Source: Micromonospora echinaurantiaca
GTDB lineage: Bacteria; Actinomycetota; Actinomycetes; Mycobacteriales; Micromonosporaceae
Assembly (NCBI RefSeq): GCF_900090235.1
Contig: NZ_LT607750.1
Location: 5,261,001 to 5,325,000, forward strand
Reading direction: 5' to 3'
DNA length: 64,000 nt
The position numbers were made by a program, and so were the translations under genes. The notes under the pieces were generated by a model that was not told the DNA's origin, searched no databases, and saw nothing but the letters and a program-made list of their open reading frames with translations. Within the stretch, counting starts at the first letter, position 1, and each line of letters opens with the position of its first letter. Positions 32,729 to 40,475 of the stretch are shown in pieces.

Positions 32729-34125
32729 TGTCGTGCAACCGCCTTCTCGTACAGTCCGGTCAGCCGGTGATCCGGGTCGTAACGGTCCTTCACCGCGCGC
32801 CAGGTCTCGCCCCCGTAGAGCCGGTCGAAGGACGCCCGGTCGTAGTACGCGTCGGAGTAGAGCGACTTGTGCCCGCCCAGCTCCGACACCTCGCGCTCGA
32901 TCGACCGGTTGACGTCGCCGTCGGCGGCGCCCTCCGCGATCGGCACACTCCCCCAGAATCCGATGTTGACGTAGTCCTGCCCCGGCCGTAGCGGATACAG
33001 CGGCCAGGCCCGCGCCGTTCCGGGGCCGGTCGGCTCGCGCAGCCGCAGCGGGCAGAGCCAGACCGGGCTCATCCCGACCTCACGGGCGAACCAGCGCAGG
33101 AACTCCGCCGTCCGGTCCAGCGGGATCTCCACGTCCTGCACCACCCGCTCCCGCGCCGGCAGGCCGCGCAGCCGGTCGATCCGCGCGGCCACCCCGTGCC
33201 GGTTCTCCAGCCGGACCAGCCGGTGGTAGACGTCGCTGCGCCGCCACCGCGCCGGCCAGATCCGGCGGACCACCGGATGCTGCACCCCGAAGGCCGCCGA
33301 GCACCAGAACCAGTCGGTGTCCCAACGCCACAGATAGTCGTACGCGGTCAGCGCGTCCCGGGTACGCCGGCGCAGCGACCGGTAGTAGATGTCCTGGCCG
33401 GTGTAGTCGCTGGTTTCGCCCGCGTCGTCGGTGAACGTGCCCAGCACCAGGTACGCCTCGCCGGGGCTGAACATCACCCCGTCCATCGCGTCCACCTCGA
33501 CGCCGCCGAAGGAACGGGTGGCGCTCACCTCGCCGATCGCGTCGACCAACTCCTCCAGCCGGGTGAACCGCACGTTGCGCAGCGCCACCTGCCGGCGGAC
33601 CGGCTGCAGTTCGATGCGCAGCCGGGTGGCGTAGCCGAGGCTGCCCAGCGAGTTGGGGAACGCGGCGAACAGGTCCGCGTGCTCACCATCGGGCCGGGCG
33701 GTGACGATCTCGCCGGCGCCGGTGAGCACGTCCAGTTCGAGCACCGACTCGTGCGGCAGGCCGTTGCGGAACGAGGTGGACTCGATGCCCAGCCCGGTCA
33801 CCGCGCCGCCGAGGGTGATGGTGCGCAGCTGCGGCACCACCAGCGGCATCAGCCCGTGCGGCAGGGTCGCGTCGACCAGGTCCTCGTACGTGCACATGCC
33901 CTGCACGTCGGCGGTGCGGGCGGCCGGGTCGACGGCCAGCACCCCGGTCAGGCCGCTGACGTCCAGGCCCGGAACGCGGGGCGCAGATCGCGGGCGGAAC
34001 AGGTTGGAGGTGCGCTTGGCGAGCCGCACCGGCTCACCGGCGGGCACCGCATCGTAGGAGCGCCGCAGCTGAGCCACCGCACTCTCGTGGTCGACCGGAT
34101 GATGATCCACACGGACCGCGCACAT
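32725..34125 (-). CDS. tmsA: FAD-binding reductase of 10-methyl fatty acid synthesis (DWARF1/BfaA-like)
   Basis: 466 residues. PCMH-type FAD domain over the first 200 residues (GVLAVDPAARTADVQGMCTYEDLVDA; VPQLRTITLGGAVTGLGIESTSF; NSLGSLGYATRLRIEL) and a C-terminal domain with HKSLYSDAYYDRASFDRLYGG, as in delta(24)-sterol reductase. In mycobacteria and other actinobacteria the orthologue reduces the 10-methylene group to the 10-methyl branch using NADPH. Micromonosporas are known for 10-methyl branched C17 and C18 acids, which fits. First gene of the two-gene operon; the start is 85 bp from the divergent deacylase gene. Confidence 0.85.
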   Translation of the reverse strand: MCAVRVDHHPVDHESAVAQLRRSYDAVPAGEPVRLAKRTSNLFRPRSAPRVPGLDVSGLTGVLAVDPAARTADVQGMCTYEDLVDATLPHGLMPLVVPQLRTITLGGAVTGLGIESTSFRNGLPHESVLELDVLTGAGEIVTARPDGEHADLFAAFPNSLGSLGYATRLRIELQPVRRQVALRNVRFTRLEELVDAIGEVSATRSFGGVEVDAMDGVMFSPGEAYLVLGTFTDDAGETSDYTGQDIYYRSLRRRTRDALTAYDYLWRWDTDWFWCSAAFGVQHPVVRRIWPARWRRSDVYHRLVRLENRHGVAARIDRLRGLPARERVVQDVEIPLDRTAEFLRWFAREVGMSPVWLCPLRLREPTGPGTARAWPLYPLRPGQDYVNIGFWGSVPIAEGAADGDVNRSIEREVSELGGHKSLYSDAYYDRASFDRLYGGETWRAVKDRYDPDHRLTGLYEKAVARQ

Positions 34126-34210
34126 GAGATCACTTTACGCTCCGAGGCGTGCTCGGCGTGGGATGTCCACGGTGGCCTTTTCGCATCACGGAAGGACCGG
34201 GAGGGTTAAC

Positions 34211-34690
34211 GTGGCCGGCGTGCCCTCTCCCGCGTACGCCGCCCTGGACGCCACCGGCCTGCCCTACCGCGTGATCCGGCACGGGCCGGTACGCAGCCTG
34301 GCCGAGGCAGCGCGGGCGCGCGGGGTGGCCGTACCGGACGTGGTGAAGACCATCGTCGTCCGGCGCGGCCCGGACGACCACCTCTTCGTGCTCACCCCCG
34401 GCGACCGGGTGATCTCCTGGCCGAAGCTGCGCGCGCTGCTCAACGTCAACCGGCTCTCCCTGCCCGACGCGGCCACGGCGAAGGCGGTGACCGGCTACGA
34501 ACGGGGCACCATCACCCCGTTCGGCGCCAGCACCGCCTGGCCGGTGATCGCCGACGAGCGGCTGCGCGGCCGGCAGATCACCCTCGGCGCGGGCGAGCAC
34601 GGGGTGGCCCTGGCGGTGGACGCGGACCGCGCCCTCGACCTGCTGGCGGCCACGGTCGCCGACGTCACCGACCCCGAACCGGCCCGCTGA
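34211..34690 (+). CDS. YbaK/EbsC-type aminoacyl-tRNA deacylase
   Basis: 159 residues from GTG 34211-34213, with GGGAGG 6 nt upstream; an in-frame ATG at 34124 would add an unrelated leader. YbaK fold landmarks: SLAEAARARGVAVPDVVKTIVV with the catalytic Lys, VLTPGDRVISWPKL, VTGYERGTITPFGAS with the conserved GxxxP loop, and QITLGAGEHGVALAV at the end. The family hydrolyses mischarged Cys-tRNA(Pro) or Ala-tRNA(Pro), in trans to prolyl-tRNA synthetase. Subgroup specificity is not certain. Confidence 0.85.
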   Translation: MAGVPSPAYAALDATGLPYRVIRHGPVRSLAEAARARGVAVPDVVKTIVVRRGPDDHLFVLTPGDRVISWPKLRALLNVNRLSLPDAATAKAVTGYERGTITPFGASTAWPVIADERLRGRQITLGAGEHGVALAVDADRALDLLAATVADVTDPEPAR

Positions 34691-34743
34691 ACCCGGTCCG
34701 CCGGCCGCCGCGCGCCGGCCACCAGCCGCCGATCGCGGGCACG

Positions 34744-34812
34744 GCCGCCGGCATTCGCAGCCACTGGCCGCCGGCATTTGCAGCCACCGGCCGCCGGTGT
34801 GCTCGCGCACTG
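34744..34812. repeat. Three 23-bp imperfect tandem repeats
   Basis: Units 34744-34766, 34767-34789 and 34790-34812 each begin GCCGCCGG. The first two differ at two positions; the third is more divergent but keeps both ends. They lie in the leader of the DUF427 gene. Confidence 0.6.
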
Positions 34813-34846
34813 GCCGCCGCCGGCCGGCCGGCATAGCGTGGGAGCC

Positions 34847-35131
34847 ATGCCGAAAGCCGTCTGGAACGACCTGGTCGTGGCCGAGAGCGACGACACCGTG
34901 CTGGTCGAGGGCAACCACTACTTCCCCCGGGCCGCGCTGCGCGACGACCTGGTCCGCGATTCGCCGACCCACACGTTCTGCCCGTGGAAGGGCACCGCGT
35001 CCTACTACACGCTGGAACACGACGGCCGGACCAGCGCCGACGCGGTCTGGTACTACCCCGACCCGAAGCCCGAGGCGGAGCTGGTGCGCGACCGGGTGGC
35101 CTTCTGGAAGGACGTCCAGGTCGTCGATTGA
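34847..35131 (+). CDS. DUF427 domain protein
   Basis: 94 residues from ATG 34847, with GGGAGCC just before it. DUF427 fold: VWNDLVVAESDDTVLVEGNHYFP, then HTFCPWKGTASYYTL, AVWYYPDP and the final RDRVAFWKDVQV, all near-invariant in the family. These small beta-barrel-like proteins are widespread in actinobacteria and have no proven activity. The CPWKG motif is the strongest candidate for an active site. Stand-alone gene. Confidence 0.9.
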   Translation: MPKAVWNDLVVAESDDTVLVEGNHYFPRAALRDDLVRDSPTHTFCPWKGTASYYTLEHDGRTSADAVWYYPDPKPEAELVRDRVAFWKDVQVVD

Positions 35132-35197
35132 ACGCCCGGGGTCACCCCGGCGGGGGCCGGCTGGCCGCCGGCGGCCGGGGTGGGTCAGGATGCCGGT

Positions 35198-35905
35198 ATG
35201 ACCGAAGAGCGCAACGACCCGGCCGGCACGGTCTACGGCGGCCGGGGCGCGTCGCGCCCGCGGCTGCCCCGCGACCCGCTGATGCGGACGGCGCTCGGCG
35301 TCGGGTTGGCCGGCGTCCTGCTCGGGGTCTTCTTCGCCACCGGCGTGCTCGGCGGCGGCGACAGCGCGCCGGTGGTGCCGGCGTCGGCCGGCACGCCGTC
35401 GACGGCGCCGGAGAGCACCCCGGCGGCGAGCGAGCCGGCGGCCAGCAGCCCGGCCGCGCCGACGGCCGCCCCCACCACACCGGCGGCGCCGGCGGCCGGC
35501 CCGCGGGTGTTCCGGGCCGCGGCCTCCGGGCTCTGCCTCGGCCTGGACGGCACCGGCGAGCGGGCACCGGCCCAGCTCGCGGTCTGCACGGGCGGGCCGG
35601 AGCAGCAGTGGGTGGTCAACCCGGCCGGCCCGGACGTGGTGACGCTCACCAACGCCGCCACCGGGCAGTGCCTCGACGTCGAGGGCGCCAGCACCGACGA
35701 CGGCACGAAGCTGCTCCAGTTCCCCTGCCACGGCCAGGCCAACCAGCAGTGGCGGCTGACCCCGACCGGCACCGGCCCGGTGCTGCTGGTCGCCGTGCAC
35801 AGCGGCCGGTGCGGGCAGGTGGACGACGGCGGCACCGAAGTCGGCGACGACGTCGAACAGGCCGCCTGCGCCGGCGCGGTCGAGCAGCAGTGGACCGTGG
35901 CCTGA
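35198..35905 (+). CDS. Membrane-anchored RICIN-type lectin-like protein
   Basis: 235 residues from ATG 35198 (AGGA upstream). A cytoplasmic N-terminus of about 35 residues, one membrane helix (MRTALGVGLAGVLLGVFFA), a long Ala/Pro/Ser/Thr linker, then a beta-trefoil domain of about 125 residues. QxW-type repeats are visible as EQQWVVN, NQQWRLTP and EQQWTVA, with GLCLGLDG, GQCLDVEG and GRCGQVDD as the sugar-site loops. It probably presents a carbohydrate-binding module outside the cell. Orientation is N-in, C-out. Confidence 0.85.
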   Translation: MTEERNDPAGTVYGGRGASRPRLPRDPLMRTALGVGLAGVLLGVFFATGVLGGGDSAPVVPASAGTPSTAPESTPAASEPAASSPAAPTAAPTTPAAPAAGPRVFRAAASGLCLGLDGTGERAPAQLAVCTGGPEQQWVVNPAGPDVVTLTNAATGQCLDVEGASTDDGTKLLQFPCHGQANQQWRLTPTGTGPVLLVAVHSGRCGQVDDGGTEVGDDVEQAACAGAVEQQWTVA

Positions 35906-35909
35906 CCGG

Positions 35910-37217
35910 TCAGCCCCGGTAGCTCCAGGCCCGCCGGGCGGGCACCGCGACGGGCACGGCCAGCGGCTCGACCGGGACGCCCCGGCGGCGCCGCAGCAGC
36001 AGCGACAGCCCGGCCGCGCCGATCGACAGCGCCCCGGCGGCGTACCAGGCCGGCGCGTAGTCGCCGAGCTGGTCGCGGACCAGCCCGGCGCCGGTCGCGG
36101 CGAGCGCGGCACCCACCTGGTGCGCGGCGAACACCCAGCCGAAGACGACCGCCGCAGACGCCCCGAAGTACTCCCGGCACAGCGCCACCGTCGGCGGCAC
36201 CGTGGCCACCCAGTCGAGCCCGTAGAAGACGATGAACACCAGCATGCTCGGTTCGGCGCTGGCCGCGAAGAGCCCGGGCAGCACCAGCAGCGACGCGCCG
36301 CGCAGCGCGTAGTAGGCGCCGAGCAGCAGCCGGCTGTCCACCCGGTCGGTCAGCCAGCCGGAGGCGATGGTGCCGACGATGTCGAAGAGCCCGACCAGCG
36401 CCAGCAGCCCGGCCGCCGTGGTCTGCGGCATGCCGTGGTCGTGCGCGGCCGGCACGAAGTGGGTGCCGACCAGCCCGTTGGTGGTCGCGCCGCAGATCGC
36501 GAAGCCGCCGGCCAGCAGCCAGAACGGCCGGGTCCGGGCGGCCTGGGCCAGCGAGCCGAGGGCCCGCGCGGCGGCCCCGCCGGCCACCGGCGGCGGGGGC
36601 GTGACCTCGGTCGCTCCGTAGGCCGGCAGCCCCAGGTCCGCCGGGTGCTCGCGCAGCAGCCACACCACCAGCGGTACGACCGCCAGCGCGGCCCCGGCCA
36701 CGACGAGCGCCGCCGACCGCCACCCGTACCTGTCGACGAGCACGGCCACCAGCGGGAGGAAGACGAGTTGCCCGGTCGCGCCGCCGGCGGTGAGCACCCC
36801 GGTGACCAGCCCTCGGCGGTGCACGAACCAGCGTCCGGTGACCGTCGCCACGAAGGCCAGCGCCATCGACCCGGTGCCCAATCCGACCAGCACGCCCCAG
36901 CAGAGGATGAGCTGCCAGCTCGCGGTCATGAAGACGGTCAGCCCGCTGCCCGCCGCGACCAGCAGCAGCGCGCTGGCGACCACCCGTCGGATGCCGAACC
37001 GGTCCATCAGGGCGGCGGCGAACGGCGCGGTGAGCCCGTAGAGCAGCAGGTTGACCGAGACCGCGGCGGAGATGGTGGCCAGCGGCCAGCGGAACTCGGC
37101 GTGCAGCGGGTGCAGCAGCACCGACGGGGCGGCGCGGAAGCCGGCCGCGCCGACCAGCGCGACGAAGGCGACCGCGGCGACGGTCCAGGCCGGGTGCAGG
37201 CGACGGGATCGGGTCAC
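35910..37217 (-). CDS. MFS transporter, oxalate/formate antiporter-like
   Basis: 435 residues from GTG 37215-37217, with 12 predicted membrane helices. The segments DRFGIRRVVASALLL (loop 2-3), GLGTGSMALAFVATVTGRWF and RRGLVTGVLTAGGATGQLVF are typical of the OFA/monocarboxylate branch of the major facilitator superfamily. Substrate probably a small carboxylate, unproven. It is divergent from a GlxA-type AraC regulator across 52 bp, so that regulator may control it. Confidence 0.88.
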   Translation of the reverse strand: MTRSRRLHPAWTVAAVAFVALVGAAGFRAAPSVLLHPLHAEFRWPLATISAAVSVNLLLYGLTAPFAAALMDRFGIRRVVASALLLVAAGSGLTVFMTASWQLILCWGVLVGLGTGSMALAFVATVTGRWFVHRRGLVTGVLTAGGATGQLVFLPLVAVLVDRYGWRSAALVVAGAALAVVPLVVWLLREHPADLGLPAYGATEVTPPPPVAGGAAARALGSLAQAARTRPFWLLAGGFAICGATTNGLVGTHFVPAAHDHGMPQTTAAGLLALVGLFDIVGTIASGWLTDRVDSRLLLGAYYALRGASLLVLPGLFAASAEPSMLVFIVFYGLDWVATVPPTVALCREYFGASAAVVFGWVFAAHQVGAALAATGAGLVRDQLGDYAPAWYAAGALSIGAAGLSLLLRRRRGVPVEPLAVPVAVPARRAWSYRG

Positions 37218-37269
37218 GTGTCGAGTCTCGGGAGCCGCGCCCGGAACGACGAGTGGCCGGAAAGCCATC

Positions 37270-38271
37270 ATGCGCAATAATCGGGCCATGACCCTTCGCC
37301 GGCACCGGATCGCGGTGCTCGCCCTCGACCACGTCGTCGGCCTCGACCTCGGCACCCCCGCCCAGGTCTTCGGCACCGCCCGCGACGCCGACCTGACGCC
37401 GCTCTACACCGTCGAGGTCTGCAGCCCGGGTGCCCGGCCGGTCCGCAGCAGCGGCGGCTACCAGGTGCTGCCCGACCACGGGCTGGAACTGCTCGCCACC
37501 GCCGACACGGTGGTCGTGCCGGGGATCCACGGCGGGACGCCGCTGACCGACGGCACCCTCGACGCGGAGGTGGCCGAGGCGCTGCGCGCGGCGTACCACC
37601 GGGGCGCCCGGGTCATGTCGATCTGCACCGGCGCCTTCGTGCTGGCCGCCGCCGGCCTGCTGGACGGCCGGCGGGCCACCACCCACTGGGGGTACGCCGA
37701 GCGGTTCCGCCGGCTGCACCCGGCGGTGGACCTCGACCCGGACGTGCTCTTCATCCACGACGACCAGCTGCTCACCTCGGCCGGGGTGGCCGCCGGGCTC
37801 GACCTGTGCCTGCACGTCATCCGCACCGACCACGGCAGCGAGGTGGCCAACCGGGCGGCCCGGCGCTGCGTGGTGCCCCCGTGGCGGGACGGCGGCCAGG
37901 CCCAGTACATCGAGCGGCCGGTGCCCCGGGCCGCCGACGCCAGCACCGCCGCCGCCCGGGAATGGGCCCGGCAGCGGCTGCACGAGCCGGTGACCCTGCG
38001 CGACCTGGCCGAGCAGGCCCGGATGAGCGTGCGCACCTTCACCCGGCGCTTCCGCTCGGAGACCGGCCTCAGCCCGGCCCAGTGGCTGCTCCAGCAGCGC
38101 ACCGACCACGCCCGGCTGTTGCTGGAGACCACCGACCTCACCGTCGACCAGGTGGCCCGCCGCTGCGGCTTCGGCACCGCGGCGGCCCTGCGCCAGCAGT
38201 TGCACCTGCGGATCGGGGTGGCCCCGTCGGCGTACCGCCGCGCCTTCCGCCGCCAGCCCGAGCCGGCCTGA
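37270..38271 (+). CDS. GlxA-type AraC family regulator with DJ-1/PfpI domain
   Basis: 333 residues from ATG 37270 (GGAAAG upstream); ATG 37288 is an alternative. N-terminal DJ-1/PfpI-like domain with the elbow VMSICTGAFVLAAAGLLDGRRATTHW, whose Cys is conserved; then two AraC helix-turn-helix motifs, EPVTLRDLAEQARMSVRTFTRRF and TVDQVARRCGFGTAAALRQQ. Regulators of this group sense small metabolites such as choline or arginine derivatives, with the DJ-1 domain as receptor. Divergent from the MFS gene, its most likely target. Confidence 0.9.
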   Translation: MRNNRAMTLRRHRIAVLALDHVVGLDLGTPAQVFGTARDADLTPLYTVEVCSPGARPVRSSGGYQVLPDHGLELLATADTVVVPGIHGGTPLTDGTLDAEVAEALRAAYHRGARVMSICTGAFVLAAAGLLDGRRATTHWGYAERFRRLHPAVDLDPDVLFIHDDQLLTSAGVAAGLDLCLHVIRTDHGSEVANRAARRCVVPPWRDGGQAQYIERPVPRAADASTAAAREWARQRLHEPVTLRDLAEQARMSVRTFTRRFRSETGLSPAQWLLQQRTDHARLLLETTDLTVDQVARRCGFGTAAALRQQLHLRIGVAPSAYRRAFRRQPEPA

Positions 38272-38373
38272 CGGCGGCCCTACCGACCCGGGAAGCCGGC
38301 CGTCGCCCCGCCCCGGCCGCCGAGCGGCGGCTCAGCGTCGCCGCCACCACCGTGTCAGCACGCCACCCGTCCG

Positions 38374-38838
38374 TCAGCCGGCGCGGAGCATGCGCAGCTG
38401 TGCTAGGTGCTTGGGCAGGTGCACCCGGCTGTGCAGGTCGAGGGTGCGGCCCCAGGGCAGCGGCTCGTCCACGTTGAGGTCGTAGCCCTCGCGCAGATGG
38501 GTGTCGACGGGGGTCTGGGCGGCCGGGCCGAGCCGCTCGGTGAGCGCACAGAGCTTCTGGCTGGTGGCGCGCAGCAGGGTGGCCAGGGCATCCAGCCCGC
38601 CGCACTCGGCGACCAGCGCGTCGACCTGCGGGCGGTGGATCGTCTCCAGGTCGTAGTAGGCGAACGGCGCGCCGGCCAGCACCGCCTCGGTCGCCTCGAC
38701 CATCAGTTCGTCGTTGGCGGCCAGGTGGGCGACGATCTGCTCGGCGCTGAGCTGCCCCTGCGGTGGCGGCCCGAACCCGCCCGCGTCGACCTCCGCGAGC
38801 AGGTCCGCGTACGCCCGCCGGAGCCTGTCGACCTCCAT
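38374..38838 (-). CDS. DinB-like / maleylpyruvate isomerase-like protein
   Basis: 154 residues forming four helices. His residues in VAHLAANDELM (38-48) and LHSRVHLPKHLAQLRML near the C-terminus are placed like the metal-binding triad of the DinB/mycothiol-dependent isomerase superfamily, and the fold length fits. Many actinobacterial members use mycothiol as cofactor. Assignment rests on pattern only, no specific reaction can be given. Confidence 0.6.
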   Translation of the reverse strand: MEVDRLRRAYADLLAEVDAGGFGPPPQGQLSAEQIVAHLAANDELMVEATEAVLAGAPFAYYDLETIHRPQVDALVAECGGLDALATLLRATSQKLCALTERLGPAAQTPVDTHLREGYDLNVDEPLPWGRTLDLHSRVHLPKHLAQLRMLRAG

Positions 38839-38890
38839 CCGCCCAGGCTAATCCGATCGGGGCGGCGGCGGGCCGGACTCCGTGCGTCGG

Positions 38891-39673
38891 TCAGGCCGCC
38901 AGCACCCCCCGGGTGACCGCGCGGCTGACCAGGGCGAGGAGTTTGCGCGGGCGGCGCGGCTGCAGGTGCGCGAAGGCGAAGTTGCTCCGACCCGGCACGA
39001 CGTACCCCTGGTTGCGCTCCAGCGCCCGCAGCGCCCTGGTCACCACCCGCTGCGAGGTCTCCATCCGCCCGCCGATGGCGGCTCTGCGGGTGCCGATGGT
39101 GGCGAAGAACTCGGTCTCGACCGGGCCGGGGCACAGCGCCAGCACCCGGATGCCGCGGTCGCGGTACTCGCTCCACAGGGCGAGGCTGAAGTTGAGCACG
39201 AACGCCTTGGCGGCGCTGTAGACGGCGAAGTACGCCGCGGGCTGGAAGGCGGCGGTCGAGGCGACGTTGAGCACCGCGCCCCGGCCCCGGACCAGCATGG
39301 GGGGCACCAGCGCGTGGGTCAGGTCCGTCAGCGCCACCACGTTGACCATGAGCTGGTCGTGGTCGCGGGCACCGGGGATCTCCTCGAAGCGGCCGCAGGT
39401 GCCGAAGCCGGCGTTGTTGACCAGCAGGTCCACCTCCAGGTCGCGGGCCCGCAGCTCAGCCGTCACCCGCTCGGTGGCGTCGGGCGCGGCGAGGTCCTGC
39501 CCGATCACCTCGACCCGTACGCCGTGCGCCTGCCGCAGCGTCGCGGCCAGTGCCTCCATCCGGTCGACCGACCGGGCGACCAGGGCCAGGTCGTGCCCGC
39601 GGGCGGCGAGCTGGCGGGCGAACTCGGCGCCGATCCCGGAGGACGCGCCGGTGATGAGAGCAACATCAGTCAT
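38891..39673 (-). CDS. Short-chain dehydrogenase/reductase
   Basis: 260 residues from ATG 39671-39673. Classical SDR: TGASSGIGAEFARQLAARGH cofactor motif at 7-26, VNNAGFG, catalytic Ser in VLNVASTAAF, and YSAAKAF with Tyr and Lys, then CPGPVETEFF. The DltE-like form with a C-terminal extension (RRPRKLLALVSRAV) is common in actinomycetes, often acting on lipid or ketone substrates. It is divergent from a TetR regulator with a palindrome between them, so induction by a substrate is expected. Confidence 0.92.
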   Translation of the reverse strand: MTDVALITGASSGIGAEFARQLAARGHDLALVARSVDRMEALAATLRQAHGVRVEVIGQDLAAPDATERVTAELRARDLEVDLLVNNAGFGTCGRFEEIPGARDHDQLMVNVVALTDLTHALVPPMLVRGRGAVLNVASTAAFQPAAYFAVYSAAKAFVLNFSLALWSEYRDRGIRVLALCPGPVETEFFATIGTRRAAIGGRMETSQRVVTRALRALERNQGYVVPGRSNFAFAHLQPRRPRKLLALVSRAVTRGVLAA

Positions 39674-39703
39674 GCGTCTCACTGTAGCGGCTAGAGACAT
39701 CAT

Positions 39704-39722
39704 CTGCAACATGCTGTTGCAG
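39704..39722. promoter_or_regulatory. Operator between SDR and TetR genes
   Basis: CTGCAAC-ATGCT-GTTGCAG, perfect 7-bp arms with a 5-bp spacer, 31 bp from the SDR start and 54 bp from the TetR start. Confidence 0.7.
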
Positions 39723-39776
39723 TTGTCGGGAGAACGAAAACCTGGCGTATTGTTTGACGGGTAGGAGGGAGACGAC

Positions 39777-40355
39777 GTGGTCGAGGGTCAGCGACGGCTG
39801 CGGGCCGACGCCGAGCGGAGCATCCGCACCATCACCGAGGCGGCGGAGCGGCTGCTGGCCGCGAACCCGGCCGCCACCATCGAGCAGATCGCCGAGGCGG
39901 CCGGGGTCGCCCGCACCACCGTGCACCGGCGGTTCGCCAGCCGGGAGGCCCTGATCACCAGCATGACCCGGGCCGCCTGGGAGCAGATCGGCGCCGCCGT
40001 CGCCGCGGCCCGGCCGGCCACCGCGCCCCCGCTGGTCGTCCTGCACCAGGCGACCGCCTCCATCCTGGAGATCAAGTCCCGCTGGCGGTTCGCGCTCGAC
40101 CAGCCCACCGACGACCCCGCGACCGCCCGGAGCCAGCAGGAGGTCTTCGCCGGCTGCGACCTGGTGCTGCGGCGGGCGCAGCAGGAGGGCGTGATCCGTC
40201 CGGACGCCGACCTCACCTGGACGCGTCGGGTCTACCTCGCCCTGATCAACGAGACCATGCACGGCACCCCGGCACCGACGGGCGACCCGGACGCGCTCGC
40301 CACCCGCATCCTGGACACCCTCCTGCACGGCGTCGCCCCGACGTCGCGGCCCTGA
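39777..40355 (+). CDS. TetR family transcriptional regulator
   Basis: 192 residues from GTG 39777, with TAGGAGGG 9 nt upstream. HTH with ITEAAERLLAANPAATIEQIAEAAGVARTTVHRRFASREALI. The effector domain is helical, with SRWRFALDQPTDDPATARSQQ, typical of the TetR_C_33-like group. It should repress itself and the divergent SDR through the shared palindrome. Effector unknown. Confidence 0.9.
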   Translation: MVEGQRRLRADAERSIRTITEAAERLLAANPAATIEQIAEAAGVARTTVHRRFASREALITSMTRAAWEQIGAAVAAARPATAPPLVVLHQATASILEIKSRWRFALDQPTDDPATARSQQEVFAGCDLVLRRAQQEGVIRPDADLTWTRRVYLALINETMHGTPAPTGDPDALATRILDTLLHGVAPTSRP

Positions 40356-40475
40356 CCACCGCGGCGGCTCCGGTCCCGCAGACGGGGCAGCTCGACAGCG
40401 TGCAACTGCCGGCCCCCGCGCCCGAAGTCGCCGCCGCCGGAACGCAGCCGAACGGCCGGTTCAGGGCGACCCGGG

